Below, in pieces: positions 1-7,498 of a DNA stretch of 10,775 bases. Both the position numbers and the translations under genes were made by a program. Within the stretch, counting starts at the first letter, position 1. Every line of letters starts with the position of its first letter. The notes under the pieces were generated by a model. It saw only the letters and a list, made by a program, of their open reading frames with translations. It had not been told where the DNA came from and did not search any database. Source of the DNA: an uncultured Coriobacteriaceae bacterium (GTDB taxonomy: Bacteria; Actinomycetota; Coriobacteriia; Coriobacteriales; QAMH01); contig CADBRF010000036.1 in the NCBI GenBank assembly GCA_902796975.1, forward strand, positions 1-10,775, read 5' to 3'.

Positions 1-660
1 AGCGTACTTGCCTCAAAGCGTGATCTCGAGGGCAAGCGCGTCTTCATCACCGCCGGTCCCACGCAGGAACCGCTTGACCCGGTACGGTTCATATCCAATC
101 ATTCGAGCGGCATCACGGGCTATGCCATAGCCGCCGAGGCAGTTGCCCGGGGAGCGCAGGTCACCCTTGTCTCCGGCCCAACCGCTCTTATGCCACCTGA
201 AGGTGCCGAAGTCATCAACGTCAAAACGGCATGCGAGATGCTCGATGCCTCGCGCGAACCGTTTTCCCAAGCAGATGTTGCCATCTTCACGGCGGCTGTT
301 TCCGATTGGCGCCCCGAGCAGGTGGCGGCAGGAAAGATTAAGCATGATGGGGGAGACCTCGAGCTCAAGCTCGTTCCCAACCCCGATGTCGCTGCTACAC
401 TCGGCGCTGCTAAGGGCAAGACGTACTCAGTTGTCTTCGCAGCAGAAACGCAAGACCCGATTCCCGCTGCCAGGAAAAAGCTGGCAGTCAAAAACGCAAA
501 TCTTGTGGTGGCCAACAATGTCGCAGAGGCTGGCATGGGCATGGGCGCTCCCCAGAACCATGTCTGGTTCGTTGACGCGGAGAGCGTTGAAGAGCTGCCT
601 GTGCTTCCCAAGCGGGAGATTGCGAGAAAACTGCTCGACCGCATAGAGCAGGAGCTGTAA
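1..660 (+). CDS. coaBC: CoaBC, C-terminal phosphopantothenate-cysteine ligase domain (5' truncated by window)
   Basis: This is the CoaB half of the bifunctional coenzyme A enzyme, which joins cysteine to 4'-phosphopantothenate using CTP in the cytoplasm. The CoaC flavin decarboxylase half would lie upstream of the window. The reading frame is open from base 1 to the TAA at 658-660 (219 residues visible). Near the start of the fragment is the family's Rossmann-like nucleotide-binding loop, AGPTQEPLDPVRFISN (fragment residues 18-33), followed by HSSG. AAVSDWRP (98-105) matches the conserved AAVADxRP block, and KIKHDG (112-117) supplies the CTP/substrate-binding lysines typical of CoaB. A later FAAET segment and a VANNV segment are also typical. 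No internal start is needed: an ATG at 190 lies inside the domain and is not a real start. The assignment to CoaB is firm; the fusion to CoaC is inferred from family practice because the upstream part is missing. Confidence 0.93.
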   Translation, partial: SVLASKRDLEGKRVFITAGPTQEPLDPVRFISNHSSGITGYAIAAEAVARGAQVTLVSGPTALMPPEGAEVINVKTACEMLDASREPFSQADVAIFTAAVSDWRPEQVAAGKIKHDGGDLELKLVPNPDVAATLGAAKGKTYSVVFAAETQDPIPAARKKLAVKNANLVVANNVAEAGMGMGAPQNHVWFVDAESVEELPVLPKREIARKLLDRIEQEL

Positions 661-665
661 ACGGG

Positions 666-695
666 TGCACATAGGGGTTTGGTTAACCATGTGCA
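666..695. repeat. Inverted repeat / hairpin between coaBC and the patatin gene
   Basis: The arms TGCACAT (666-672) and ATGTGCA (689-695) are perfect complements, with a possible G-T pair just outside. Inside them GGTT (676-679) can pair with AACC (685-688), leaving a 5-base loop and a 3-base bulge. The 10-base palindrome TGGTTAACCA sits at 680-689. No T-run follows, so this does not look like an intrinsic terminator. It lies just ahead of the AAGAAAGGA stretch (698-706) that precedes the patatin start, so it could be an operator or an RNA hairpin affecting that gene. Function is unknown. Confidence 0.45.
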
Positions 696-717
696 TAAGA
701 AAGGATTGCAGGTAGAA

Positions 718-1629
718 ATGACGACGAATATCTTCACGGGTGTCGATGCGCTCCCGCGCGGGTCTGCGCCGAGCACCATTACCGAAGGTTGCATCGTTTT
801 GGAAGGCGGTGCTTTCCGTGCCCTTCACGAAGAGGGAATACTCGACGTGCTCATGCAGGAAGGCATCAACTTCCAGTGCGCCATCGGGGTTTCTGCAGGT
901 GCCTTGAGCGGCGCGAACTATATCTCCGGGCAGATTGGCCGCGCGGCACGCTCAAACCTCACCTACCGTCATGACCAGCGCTTTGTCGGTCCCACCGCGC
1001 TTGTGCGCAACGCCGGTATTATCGGCTTCGACTTTGTCTTTGACGAAATGGACAAGATTGAGCCTATGGATAAGGCTCGTTTTTACGACCCGAAGCGACG
1101 TTTCGTATGCGTGGGAAGCGATGTCGAGACCGGTCTTGCCACCTACTTCGACCGTGATACGTGCGGGGACATCTTCCAGGCAATCCGGGCATCCGCCTCT
1201 ATGCCCTATGTGTCGAAACCGGTTGAAGTTGACGGAAGGTATTACCTCGATGGCGGGTCGAGCGTCAAGATTCCCATCGAGTGGGCGCTGAACCAGGGCT
1301 ACGACCGCATTGTCGTGGTCAGGACTCGTGATAAGGTCTTCCGCCATGATCTCTCCAAGGATTCGAACCCGAAGCGGGCGTTTCGCTTCTACCGTAAATA
1401 CCCGCATTTTGCCCAGGCGCTGGCGGACAGCTATGCGAATTACAACAAGGAATGCGACCGCATCGAGCAGCTTGAAAAGGATGGTCGAATCTTCGTCTTC
1501 TATCCGTCAGAGCCTGTCGATGTCGGCCATGTGGAGAGCGATATGGAAAAGCTTGGCCAGCTCTACTACCGTGGCGTTGACGACGCAAAAGCCCAGCTCC
1601 CCGGCCTGAGGGCATATCTTGGCATGTAA
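718..1629 (+). CDS. Patatin-like phospholipase family protein (YjjU-like)
   Basis: This is a patatin-family serine hydrolase, presumably acting on acyl esters of lipids with a Ser-Asp dyad. The oxyanion-hole motif is EGGAFRALHEEGIL (residues 29-42). The nucleophile elbow is GVSAG (57-61, Ser59), and the catalytic Asp lies in YLDGG (176-180, Asp178). SASMPY (159-164) is also typical of the bacterial patatins. The C-terminal 100 residues are charged and resemble the extension seen in the YjjU/DUF6363-type branch. No signal peptide or membrane segment is visible, so it is likely cytoplasmic. I chose ATG 718 (303 residues): AAGAAAGGA lies about 12 bases upstream and the protein begins shortly before the conserved domain. 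Open frame continues up to a TTG at 679 and a GTG at 691, but those starts would run through the inverted repeat at 666-695. It follows coaBC by 57 bases and may be co-transcribed. The substrate cannot be deduced. Confidence 0.9.
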   Translation: MTTNIFTGVDALPRGSAPSTITEGCIVLEGGAFRALHEEGILDVLMQEGINFQCAIGVSAGALSGANYISGQIGRAARSNLTYRHDQRFVGPTALVRNAGIIGFDFVFDEMDKIEPMDKARFYDPKRRFVCVGSDVETGLATYFDRDTCGDIFQAIRASASMPYVSKPVEVDGRYYLDGGSSVKIPIEWALNQGYDRIVVVRTRDKVFRHDLSKDSNPKRAFRFYRKYPHFAQALADSYANYNKECDRIEQLEKDGRIFVFYPSEPVDVGHVESDMEKLGQLYYRGVDDAKAQLPGLRAYLGM

Positions 1630-1639
1630 TGTTCCGCTG

Positions 1640-1678
1640 TTGTGCATGGCATTTGTCTACAAGATAACTGTCATGCGC
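1640..1678 (+). promoter_or_regulatory. Patatin-ettA intergenic region: candidate promoter overlapping a hairpin
   Basis: Two readings compete for the same bases. One is a weak sigma-70-like promoter: TTGTGC (1640-1645), a 17-base spacer, then GATAAC (1663-1668), which would drive ettA. The other is a hairpin with arms GCATGGCA (1644-1651) and TGTCATGC (1669-1676), 8 pairs including one G-T, extendable by two pairs. No T-run follows the hairpin, so it is a poor terminator. The gap between the patatin stop and the ettA start is 131 bases, long enough for a promoter. Neither reading is proven. Confidence 0.25.
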
Positions 1679-1760
1679 TATGTCCGGTGAGATATCTGAT
1701 ACTCTCTCGATAACGAACGAATACACAAGACTATTTGCAGCTCTACAGAAAGGCTATTCC

Positions 1761-3440
<1,680 letters not shown>

Positions 3441-3477
3441 CTGGCTTCATGCTCTTGCCTTTGGAGTGCCTTGACGC

Positions 3478-4068
3478 ATGAAGCTGGACGATGACCAGAT
3501 AAAGCAGATTCTCGGAGCGGAGATTCAGGGCAAATCCGTCCATCCCGCTTCGATAAAGACCCTGTTCGGTATCAGGAGCTCCGTTGAAGTGGCAATGGAT
3601 TCCATAGCCAGGGAGGTCGCGACGTCTGGGGAGAAACTCCCAGAAGACGACGCGAAAACCGCCCAGATGCGGGCGCGTCTCATCCAGCAGGCCCAAGAGC
3701 TTGGCGAGGCGGCTGTAGCGGGGCGGGCGGACAGGTGGTTCATCTTCATCGCCCGCCGCAAGGGCTACGACATTCCCGCCTATCCCTTCGACCCGAAGGG
3801 GGAGTTTTCGGATTTCCTCTATGACGAAGGCGCGAGGGATTTGCCCGCTTGGTATGCGGGCCAGGGTTTTGAAGAGCAGGGTATGCAGAAGCTCTCCTCG
3901 TATGCTGTCGTCGGTGCCCGAGACGCTTCGGGTGTCTGGCAAGCTGTCTTCACCAGGGGCGTTCGGTTTGTGGATGCCTCCCGTATCGTTGCGCTCTCAT
4001 CATGCGAATACCTGAAGCGCTGTTCAACAGCTGAACTCGAGCAGGTTGCCAGACTGCTCGGCTTCTGA
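3478..4068 (+). CDS. Uncharacterised 196-residue protein, possibly co-transcribed with ettA
   Basis: I do not recognise this protein. It begins 37 bases after ettA with GGAG at 3463-3466 (11 bases upstream of ATG), and I see no terminator between the two, so co-transcription is likely. The first 85 or so residues look helical and charged. A more conserved-looking core follows: ADRWFIFIARRKGYDIPAYP (about 84-103), then an aromatic and acidic stretch with FLYDEGARDLPAWYAGQGF. The C-terminal third alternates short strands and helices and ends in a helix with EQVARLLGF. There is no signal peptide, membrane helix or obvious catalytic motif, so a small cytoplasmic protein is likely. Base composition and codon choice match the neighbours, and the frame is uninterrupted, so I take it as a real gene. 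Association with ettA gives only a weak hint of a translation-related role. Confidence 0.8.
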   Translation: MKLDDDQIKQILGAEIQGKSVHPASIKTLFGIRSSVEVAMDSIAREVATSGEKLPEDDAKTAQMRARLIQQAQELGEAAVAGRADRWFIFIARRKGYDIPAYPFDPKGEFSDFLYDEGARDLPAWYAGQGFEEQGMQKLSSYAVVGARDASGVWQAVFTRGVRFVDASRIVALSSCEYLKRCSTAELEQVARLLGF

Positions 4069-4125
4069 TGTCTCCGTGCTCAAACATTCAGCGGTGCTGG
4101 CGTTCGCTACAGGTTCGTGACCGAA

Positions 4126-4155
4126 TTGGCCGGACCCACTGGTTTGCAGTATGGT
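4126..4155 (+). promoter_or_regulatory. Candidate promoter for the glutaredoxin-like gene
   Basis: TTGGCC (4126-4131) and TATGGT (4150-4155) are separated by 18 bases. Each matches the sigma-70 consensus at 4 of 6 positions. A transcript starting near 4162 would give a leader of about 45 bases before the start at 4208. The 139-base gap between 4068 and 4208 otherwise holds only the ribosome binding site; I see no terminator or strong repeat in it. Confidence 0.3.
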
Positions 4156-4207
4156 GACAGTGCTTAACGTTGCACGTGTGCCTGTCGTTTCTGAAAGGAG
4201 ATTGACC

Positions 4208-4462
4208 ATGCCAGAACAAACTGCAGGTCAGCCTATTCTCTACTACTGGGGTCCCTGCACCACCTGCGCCCTTTCCGTGAAATTTGCCGAAGACCATGGC
4301 ATCCAACTGGACAAACGCGATGTCGAGCAGGAAGTGCCCTATCAGGAGCTGCTCTCTCTCGGCGGGGATGCCAACAAGATTCCCTATCTCTACGATGAAG
4401 GAACCCTGCTCCAGGGCGTCGATGCTATCAACGCCTATCTTCAGGAGAAGTACGTTCAATAA
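4208..4462 (+). CDS. Small glutaredoxin-like / thioredoxin-fold redox protein
   Basis: This 84-residue protein has the size and layout of a glutaredoxin. A first strand (ILYYW, residues 10-14) leads into the active-site sequence GPCTTC, with Cys17 and Cys20 as the redox pair. The cis-proline is in KIPYL (Pro59), the usual position in the fold. The last part, GTLLQGVDAINAYL, matches the glutaredoxin C-terminal helix preceded by a glycine-rich turn. Such proteins reduce disulfides or, in this motif class, partner ribonucleotide reductase or peroxidases; which applies here cannot be read from the sequence. The start is ATG 4208 because GAAAGGAG (4193-4200) lies 7 bases upstream. An in-frame ATG at 4151 would add 19 residues across this site and the putative -10, with no family resemblance. 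No export signal is present, so it is cytoplasmic. It appears to be a single-gene unit closed by the terminator at 4490. Confidence 0.87.
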   Translation: MPEQTAGQPILYYWGPCTTCALSVKFAEDHGIQLDKRDVEQEVPYQELLSLGGDANKIPYLYDEGTLLQGVDAINAYLQEKYVQ

Positions 4463-4489
4463 CGTTACATTTTCTCAAGCTCTGCAAAC

Positions 4490-4534
4490 GCCCTGTAGCT
4501 CCATCCGGTTGCTGCAGGGCATTTATTGTTTCTC
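4490..4534 (+). terminator. Rho-independent terminator after the glutaredoxin-like gene
   Basis: GCCCTGTAGC (4490-4499) pairs with GCTGCAGGGC (4511-4520): ten pairs with one T-G wobble and an 11-base loop. The T-rich run ATTTATTGTTTCTC follows directly. The stem begins 27 bases after the stop codon at 4462. This is the clearest intrinsic terminator in the window and separates the redox gene from the secreted hydrolase gene. Confidence 0.82.
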
Positions 4535-4574
4535 GAACCTGAAAGGAACCTGAAATCCTAAACCCGGTTTCAGG
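4535..4574. repeat. Tandem repeat plus inverted copy upstream of the secreted hydrolase gene
   Basis: GAACCTGAAA occurs twice in tandem at 4535-4544 and 4546-4555 (period 11). CCTGAAA of the second copy (4549-4555) is matched by its reverse complement TTTCAGG at 4568-4574, giving a 7-base-pair inverted repeat with a 12-base loop. A related TTCAGTTC follows at 4580-4587. A period near one helical turn suits a DNA-binding protein that contacts one face, so this may be an operator for the gene at 4641. No clear promoter hexamers could be placed beside it. Confidence 0.35.
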
Positions 4575-4640
4575 AAACGTTCAGTTCTCCTTCGTAAGCT
4601 CTTCCCAGTTGGTCACGATGTTGGTGATTGGGGAGAGCTC

Positions 4641-5744
4641 ATGAACACGCAGATTCAGTACTTTTTGGCTAAGGCAAAGTCCGGTTACCGTGCAATCATG
4701 TGCGTCGTCTTAGCACTGGCCATGCTTCTCTGCTTCGCTTACACCCCGGCGGTGCGCGAGGCCTATTCGGCCACTCCCTTTACCCGCATCTACGTGATGT
4801 CTCTGAGCGGCCAGGATGTGATCGTCGTGGAAAGCGATGGCATGTTCGGCATCATCGATTCGGGCGAGAGCTCGGATTATCCCACGGGAGAGGATCCCGC
4901 CTACCCAGTGCGCGAGGGAACGAATGAGGGCGAGGGCAACGAAGACGAGCTCTTTGCCTTCCTCGACAGCCTGGGAATCAGCGCCGAGGCGGGCAATCTC
5001 CAGTTCTACATCGGCACGCATCCCCACAGCGACCATATCGGAACCGCCTATGAGGTCATTGAGCGCTACCAGCCCACCTATGTCTACACGCCCGAATACG
5101 ACGACTCCTATATCACTGACCCCGACTACCTCTATGACAACCAGTATGTCTACGACAAGCTTGTAGCCGCAGCGGAGGAGACCGGTGCCATTCTCGTCCA
5201 GCATCTCGATACGAGCGCTGAGGAGTTCCCAACCCAAGACGATGTTCTGACCAGCGGCGACGATGAGGGAGAAGTTGTTGGCAATCCTGAATTCACCCTG
5301 GGCACTGCTCATATTCAGATTTACAACTACAGCGAAGACTACAAGGTGACCGGTATCAGCGATGCTAACGAGATTTCCTACGGTGTCATGGTCAACGCCG
5401 GAGAGTACTCCGCCTTCCTCGCAGGCGATATCTGTAACAGCGATGGCGACGAAGATGCGTTGGCGGAAGTGCTCGGCAAGGTAGACGTACTCAAACTTGG
5501 GCATCATGGGTTCATGTCTTCTGGAACGACAGATTACATCGAGGCGCTCGATCCGGACTATGCCATCCAGACGGGTACGTCCAAATATCTCTCTGACGAG
5601 ACCAAGGCAGCCCTCATCGATTGCGGAACAGAGTATTATCCCGCCGATTTCCAGCAGCTCGTGGGCTATGACTACGTCACCGTCTCCTTCATGCCCGAAG
5701 GCATCGAGATTGATGGAGCATCTTGCCCCTATTCTCTGGTGTAA
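4641..5744 (+). CDS. Secreted metallo-beta-lactamase-fold hydrolase (ComEC-type MBL domain)
   Basis: This 367-residue protein has an N-terminal export signal: a basic start (Lys11, Lys13, Arg17), a hydrophobic core at about 19-34, and a likely cleavage region near AYSA (41-44). The mature part is a metallo-beta-lactamase fold. The metal-binding signature THPHSDHIG gives His127, His129, Asp131 and His132; LAGD (Asp263) supplies the bridging aspartate; and LGHHG (His288, His289) matches the ComEC/Rec2 C-terminal domain rather than classic lactamases. No ComEC membrane domain is present, so it is a stand-alone exported version. The protein is very acidic, with a tyrosine/aspartate-rich segment (8 Tyr in residues 147-171). 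GGGGAGAG (4630-4637) lies just before the ATG. It is bounded by the terminator upstream and the pyr leader downstream, so it is probably monocistronic. Possible substrates are phosphodiesters (nucleic acid or choline-type wall decorations). The fold is firm, the substrate is unknown. Confidence 0.9.
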   Translation: MNTQIQYFLAKAKSGYRAIMCVVLALAMLLCFAYTPAVREAYSATPFTRIYVMSLSGQDVIVVESDGMFGIIDSGESSDYPTGEDPAYPVREGTNEGEGNEDELFAFLDSLGISAEAGNLQFYIGTHPHSDHIGTAYEVIERYQPTYVYTPEYDDSYITDPDYLYDNQYVYDKLVAAAEETGAILVQHLDTSAEEFPTQDDVLTSGDDEGEVVGNPEFTLGTAHIQIYNYSEDYKVTGISDANEISYGVMVNAGEYSAFLAGDICNSDGDEDALAEVLGKVDVLKLGHHGFMSSGTTDYIEALDPDYAIQTGTSKYLSDETKAALIDCGTEYYPADFQQLVGYDYVTVSFMPEGIEIDGASCPYSLV

Positions 5745-5837
5745 GAGGGTAGGGTGGAAGCGCTCTTCGGTTCATAGTTTCGCCTTGCTTTTCGAATGCA
5801 GCTCCCCTTGTATCGTGCGGTTTTGCCAGATCCTCCC

Positions 5838-5881
5838 TTGTGCGCTTTTCCCAAGAGTGAGATAGTGGTAGCCGGTACTAT
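5838..5881 (+). promoter_or_regulatory. Candidate pyr operon promoter(s)
   Basis: Two weak options lie in the 182-base gap ahead of pyrR. TTGTGC (5838-5843) is followed after 17 bases by GATAGT (5861-5866). Alternatively TACTAT (5876-5881) could be a -10 with no good -35; its transcript would start close to 5888, directly at the PyrR-binding hairpin. The rest of 5745-5837 shows no gene and no convincing terminator for the upstream hydrolase gene. Confidence 0.3.
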
Positions 5882-5888
5882 TCAAGCC

Positions 5889-5923
5889 CCTTTAACGATG
5901 GTCCCGAGAGGCCATGAAGGAAG
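5889..5923 (+). promoter_or_regulatory. PyrR-binding RNA hairpin overlapping the pyrR ribosome binding site
   Basis: The core GGTCCCGAGAGGC (5900-5912), preceded by CCTTTAAC (5889-5896) and followed by AAGG (5917-5920), matches the PyrR binding loop known from Bacillus pyr leaders (CCUUUAACA, GUCCNGAGAGGCU, AAGG). It folds as expected: ATGG (5898-5901) with CCAT (5912-5915), CC (5903-5904) with GG (5910-5911), a loop CGAGA, and a lower stem CCTT (5889-5892) with AAGG (5917-5920). That last arm is part of GAAGGAAG, the Shine-Dalgarno sequence of pyrR. UMP-bound PyrR stabilising this hairpin would therefore hide the ribosome binding site. No terminator lies between it and pyrR, so translational repression, as described for mycobacterial pyr operons, fits better than attenuation. 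Confidence 0.85.
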
Positions 5924-5926
5924 CAG

Positions 5927-6559
5927 GTGAATATGGAGCCCGACGAAAATGCAACGGTCTTGCTCGATGAGAAAGCCGTTGGCAGGTCCCTTACGCGCAT
6001 CGCGCACGAAATCCTCGAAAGCAATAATGGCGCAGAGAACATTGCGCTGGTTGGCATCGTCACCCGTGGCGATTTGCTGGCAGCGGAGCTCGCGCGCCGC
6101 ATCGAGCAGATCGAGGGGGTGAAAGTCCCCGTTGGCAGGCTCGACATCACGTTCTATCGCGATGATATCGAGCGCTACCTCTCTCCACAGGTCTTCATGA
6201 CTGATATCAAGTTTTCACTCGAGGGCAAGACCGTCATCCTCGTCGACGATGTTCTCTACACCGGGCGCACCATCCGCGCCGCCCTCGATGCGCTCCGTGA
6301 CTTTGGCAGGCCCGATAGGGTTCAACTCGCCGTCCTCATCGACCGTGGCCATCGCGAGCTGCCCATCCGGGCAGACTTCGTGGGCAAGAATGTCCCGTCG
6401 AGCAAAACCGAGAGCGTGAGCTTCTTCCACAAGCTCATCGACGGGCGCACCAGCGTTGAGATACGCAAATCCAGCGGAGACCATGTCGGCTCTGCTCCGG
6501 TCCCCAACGCCGAGGAGCTCGCCCGCGTTTTCCAACAGGTTCTAGGAGATGAGGCGTAG
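5927..6559 (+). CDS. pyrR: Bifunctional pyr operon regulator / uracil phosphoribosyltransferase PyrR
   Basis: PyrR senses UMP and binds pyr mRNA; many members also make UMP from uracil and PRPP. The PRPP-binding loop VDDVLYTGRT (residues 106-115 from the GTG start) is the diagnostic PyrR/type I phosphoribosyltransferase motif. DITFYRDD and VLIDRGHRELPIRADFVGKN are also characteristic of PyrR rather than Upp. The length is 210 residues, about 25-30 more than the Bacillus protein, because of a C-terminal tail ending in an EELARVFQQVLG helix. The start is ambiguous. GTG 5927 is close to GAAGGAAG (5916-5923), and ATG 5933, two codons downstream, has a better start codon and a spacing of about 9; both give the same protein less two residues. 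It heads the operon and is followed by pyrB after 3 bases. It should act on the hairpin directly upstream, so the gene is autoregulated. Confidence 0.95.
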   Translation: MNMEPDENATVLLDEKAVGRSLTRIAHEILESNNGAENIALVGIVTRGDLLAAELARRIEQIEGVKVPVGRLDITFYRDDIERYLSPQVFMTDIKFSLEGKTVILVDDVLYTGRTIRAALDALRDFGRPDRVQLAVLIDRGHRELPIRADFVGKNVPSSKTESVSFFHKLIDGRTSVEIRKSSGDHVGSAPVPNAEELARVFQQVLGDEA

Positions 6560-6562
6560 ACC

Positions 6563-7498
6563 ATGCTCAAACATTCCCATCTCATCGATATCACCGAGTA
6601 CTCTCCCGAGGAAATCTACGAAATCCTCGACACCGCGAAGAGCTTTTCCGAGGTCAACTCCCGGTCCATTAAGAAGCTTCCCACGTTGCGTGGCCGCACG
6701 GTGATAAATCTTTTCCTCGAACCTTCGACCCGTACGCGCACGAGCTTCGAAATCGCCGGCAAACGCCTTTCCGCTGATGTCATCAATTTCTCCGCTTCTT
6801 CCTCTTCCACCAAGAAGGGTGAGAGCCTTGCCGATACGGCGGAGACCCTGGCGGCTATGAACTGTGATATCTGCATCGTGCGCAGCAAGATGGAGGGCGC
6901 GCCCTGGCTTTTGACCCGGCACATGAACTCCCACATCATCAATGGCGGCGACGGCTGCCACCAGCATCCCACCCAGGCGCTCCTCGATGCCTACACCATC
7001 CGCGAGCAGTTCGGCGGCTTCGAGGGCCTCAAGGTTGGCATCGTGGGCGATGTCGCGCACAGCCGCGTTGCGGGTTCGCTCGTGCCGCTGCTCAAGATGC
7101 TCGGGGCGGAGCCGGTGGTCATTGGCCCGGCAACGCTCATGCCCTCTTGCCCCGATTTGCTCGGCGCGAACCATTCCTACCTGCTCGACGACGTTCTGCC
7201 CGACCTGGACGTCGTCTATATGCTTCGCATTCAGATGGAGCGTCTGGAGGGGCAGCCGCTTCCCAGCTTGCGCGAGTACTCGATGCTCTATGGCATCGAC
7301 ATGAAGCGCCTCGGGATGATGAAGCCGGATGCCATCATCATGCATCCTGGCCCCATCAACCGCGGCGTGGAGCTCTCTGCCGAAGCCGCGGATTCTCCGC
7401 GTGCGAAGATTCTCGATCAGGTCAATGCCGGCGTTGCCGTGCGTATGGCCGCCATGTATCTGCTGTTGGGAGGCGAATCGGATGGCATTACTGCTTAA
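6563..7498 (+). CDS. pyrB: Aspartate carbamoyltransferase, catalytic chain
   Basis: PyrB condenses carbamoyl phosphate with aspartate to give carbamoyl aspartate, the committed step of pyrimidine synthesis. The carbamoyl-phosphate loop STRTR is at residues 55-59. KKGES follows at 84-88, with Lys85 at the catalytic lysine position. HPTQ (His135-Gln138) sits where the E. coli active-site His134 and Gln137 lie, and HPGPINRGVEL (from 261) is the aspartate-side loop in the form typical of Gram-positive enzymes. The length of 311 residues is normal. The start ATG 6563 lies 3 bases after the pyrR stop, with GAGG at 6551-6554 inside pyrR, so translation is probably coupled. No pyrI regulatory-chain gene lies beside it, and feedback control would therefore act through PyrR rather than allosteric PyrI. 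Identification is firm. Confidence 0.97.
   Translation: MLKHSHLIDITEYSPEEIYEILDTAKSFSEVNSRSIKKLPTLRGRTVINLFLEPSTRTRTSFEIAGKRLSADVINFSASSSSTKKGESLADTAETLAAMNCDICIVRSKMEGAPWLLTRHMNSHIINGGDGCHQHPTQALLDAYTIREQFGGFEGLKVGIVGDVAHSRVAGSLVPLLKMLGAEPVVIGPATLMPSCPDLLGANHSYLLDDVLPDLDVVYMLRIQMERLEGQPLPSLREYSMLYGIDMKRLGMMKPDAIIMHPGPINRGVELSAEAADSPRAKILDQVNAGVAVRMAAMYLLLGGESDGITA

Noticed and set aside
120..794. 224-codon minus-strand frame across the coaBC end
   Set aside because: It is Ser/Ala/Thr-rich translation of the antisense of the CoaB domain and crosses a real gene boundary.
1680..1760. Upstream ATG for ettA adding 27 residues
   Set aside because: No ribosome binding site, the added residues are not part of the family, and AGAAAGG fits ATG 1761.
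5745..5800. Possible terminator after the secreted hydrolase gene (GAAGCGCTCTTC)
   Set aside because: The pairing is only four bases around a short loop with no T-run, so I do not call a terminator.
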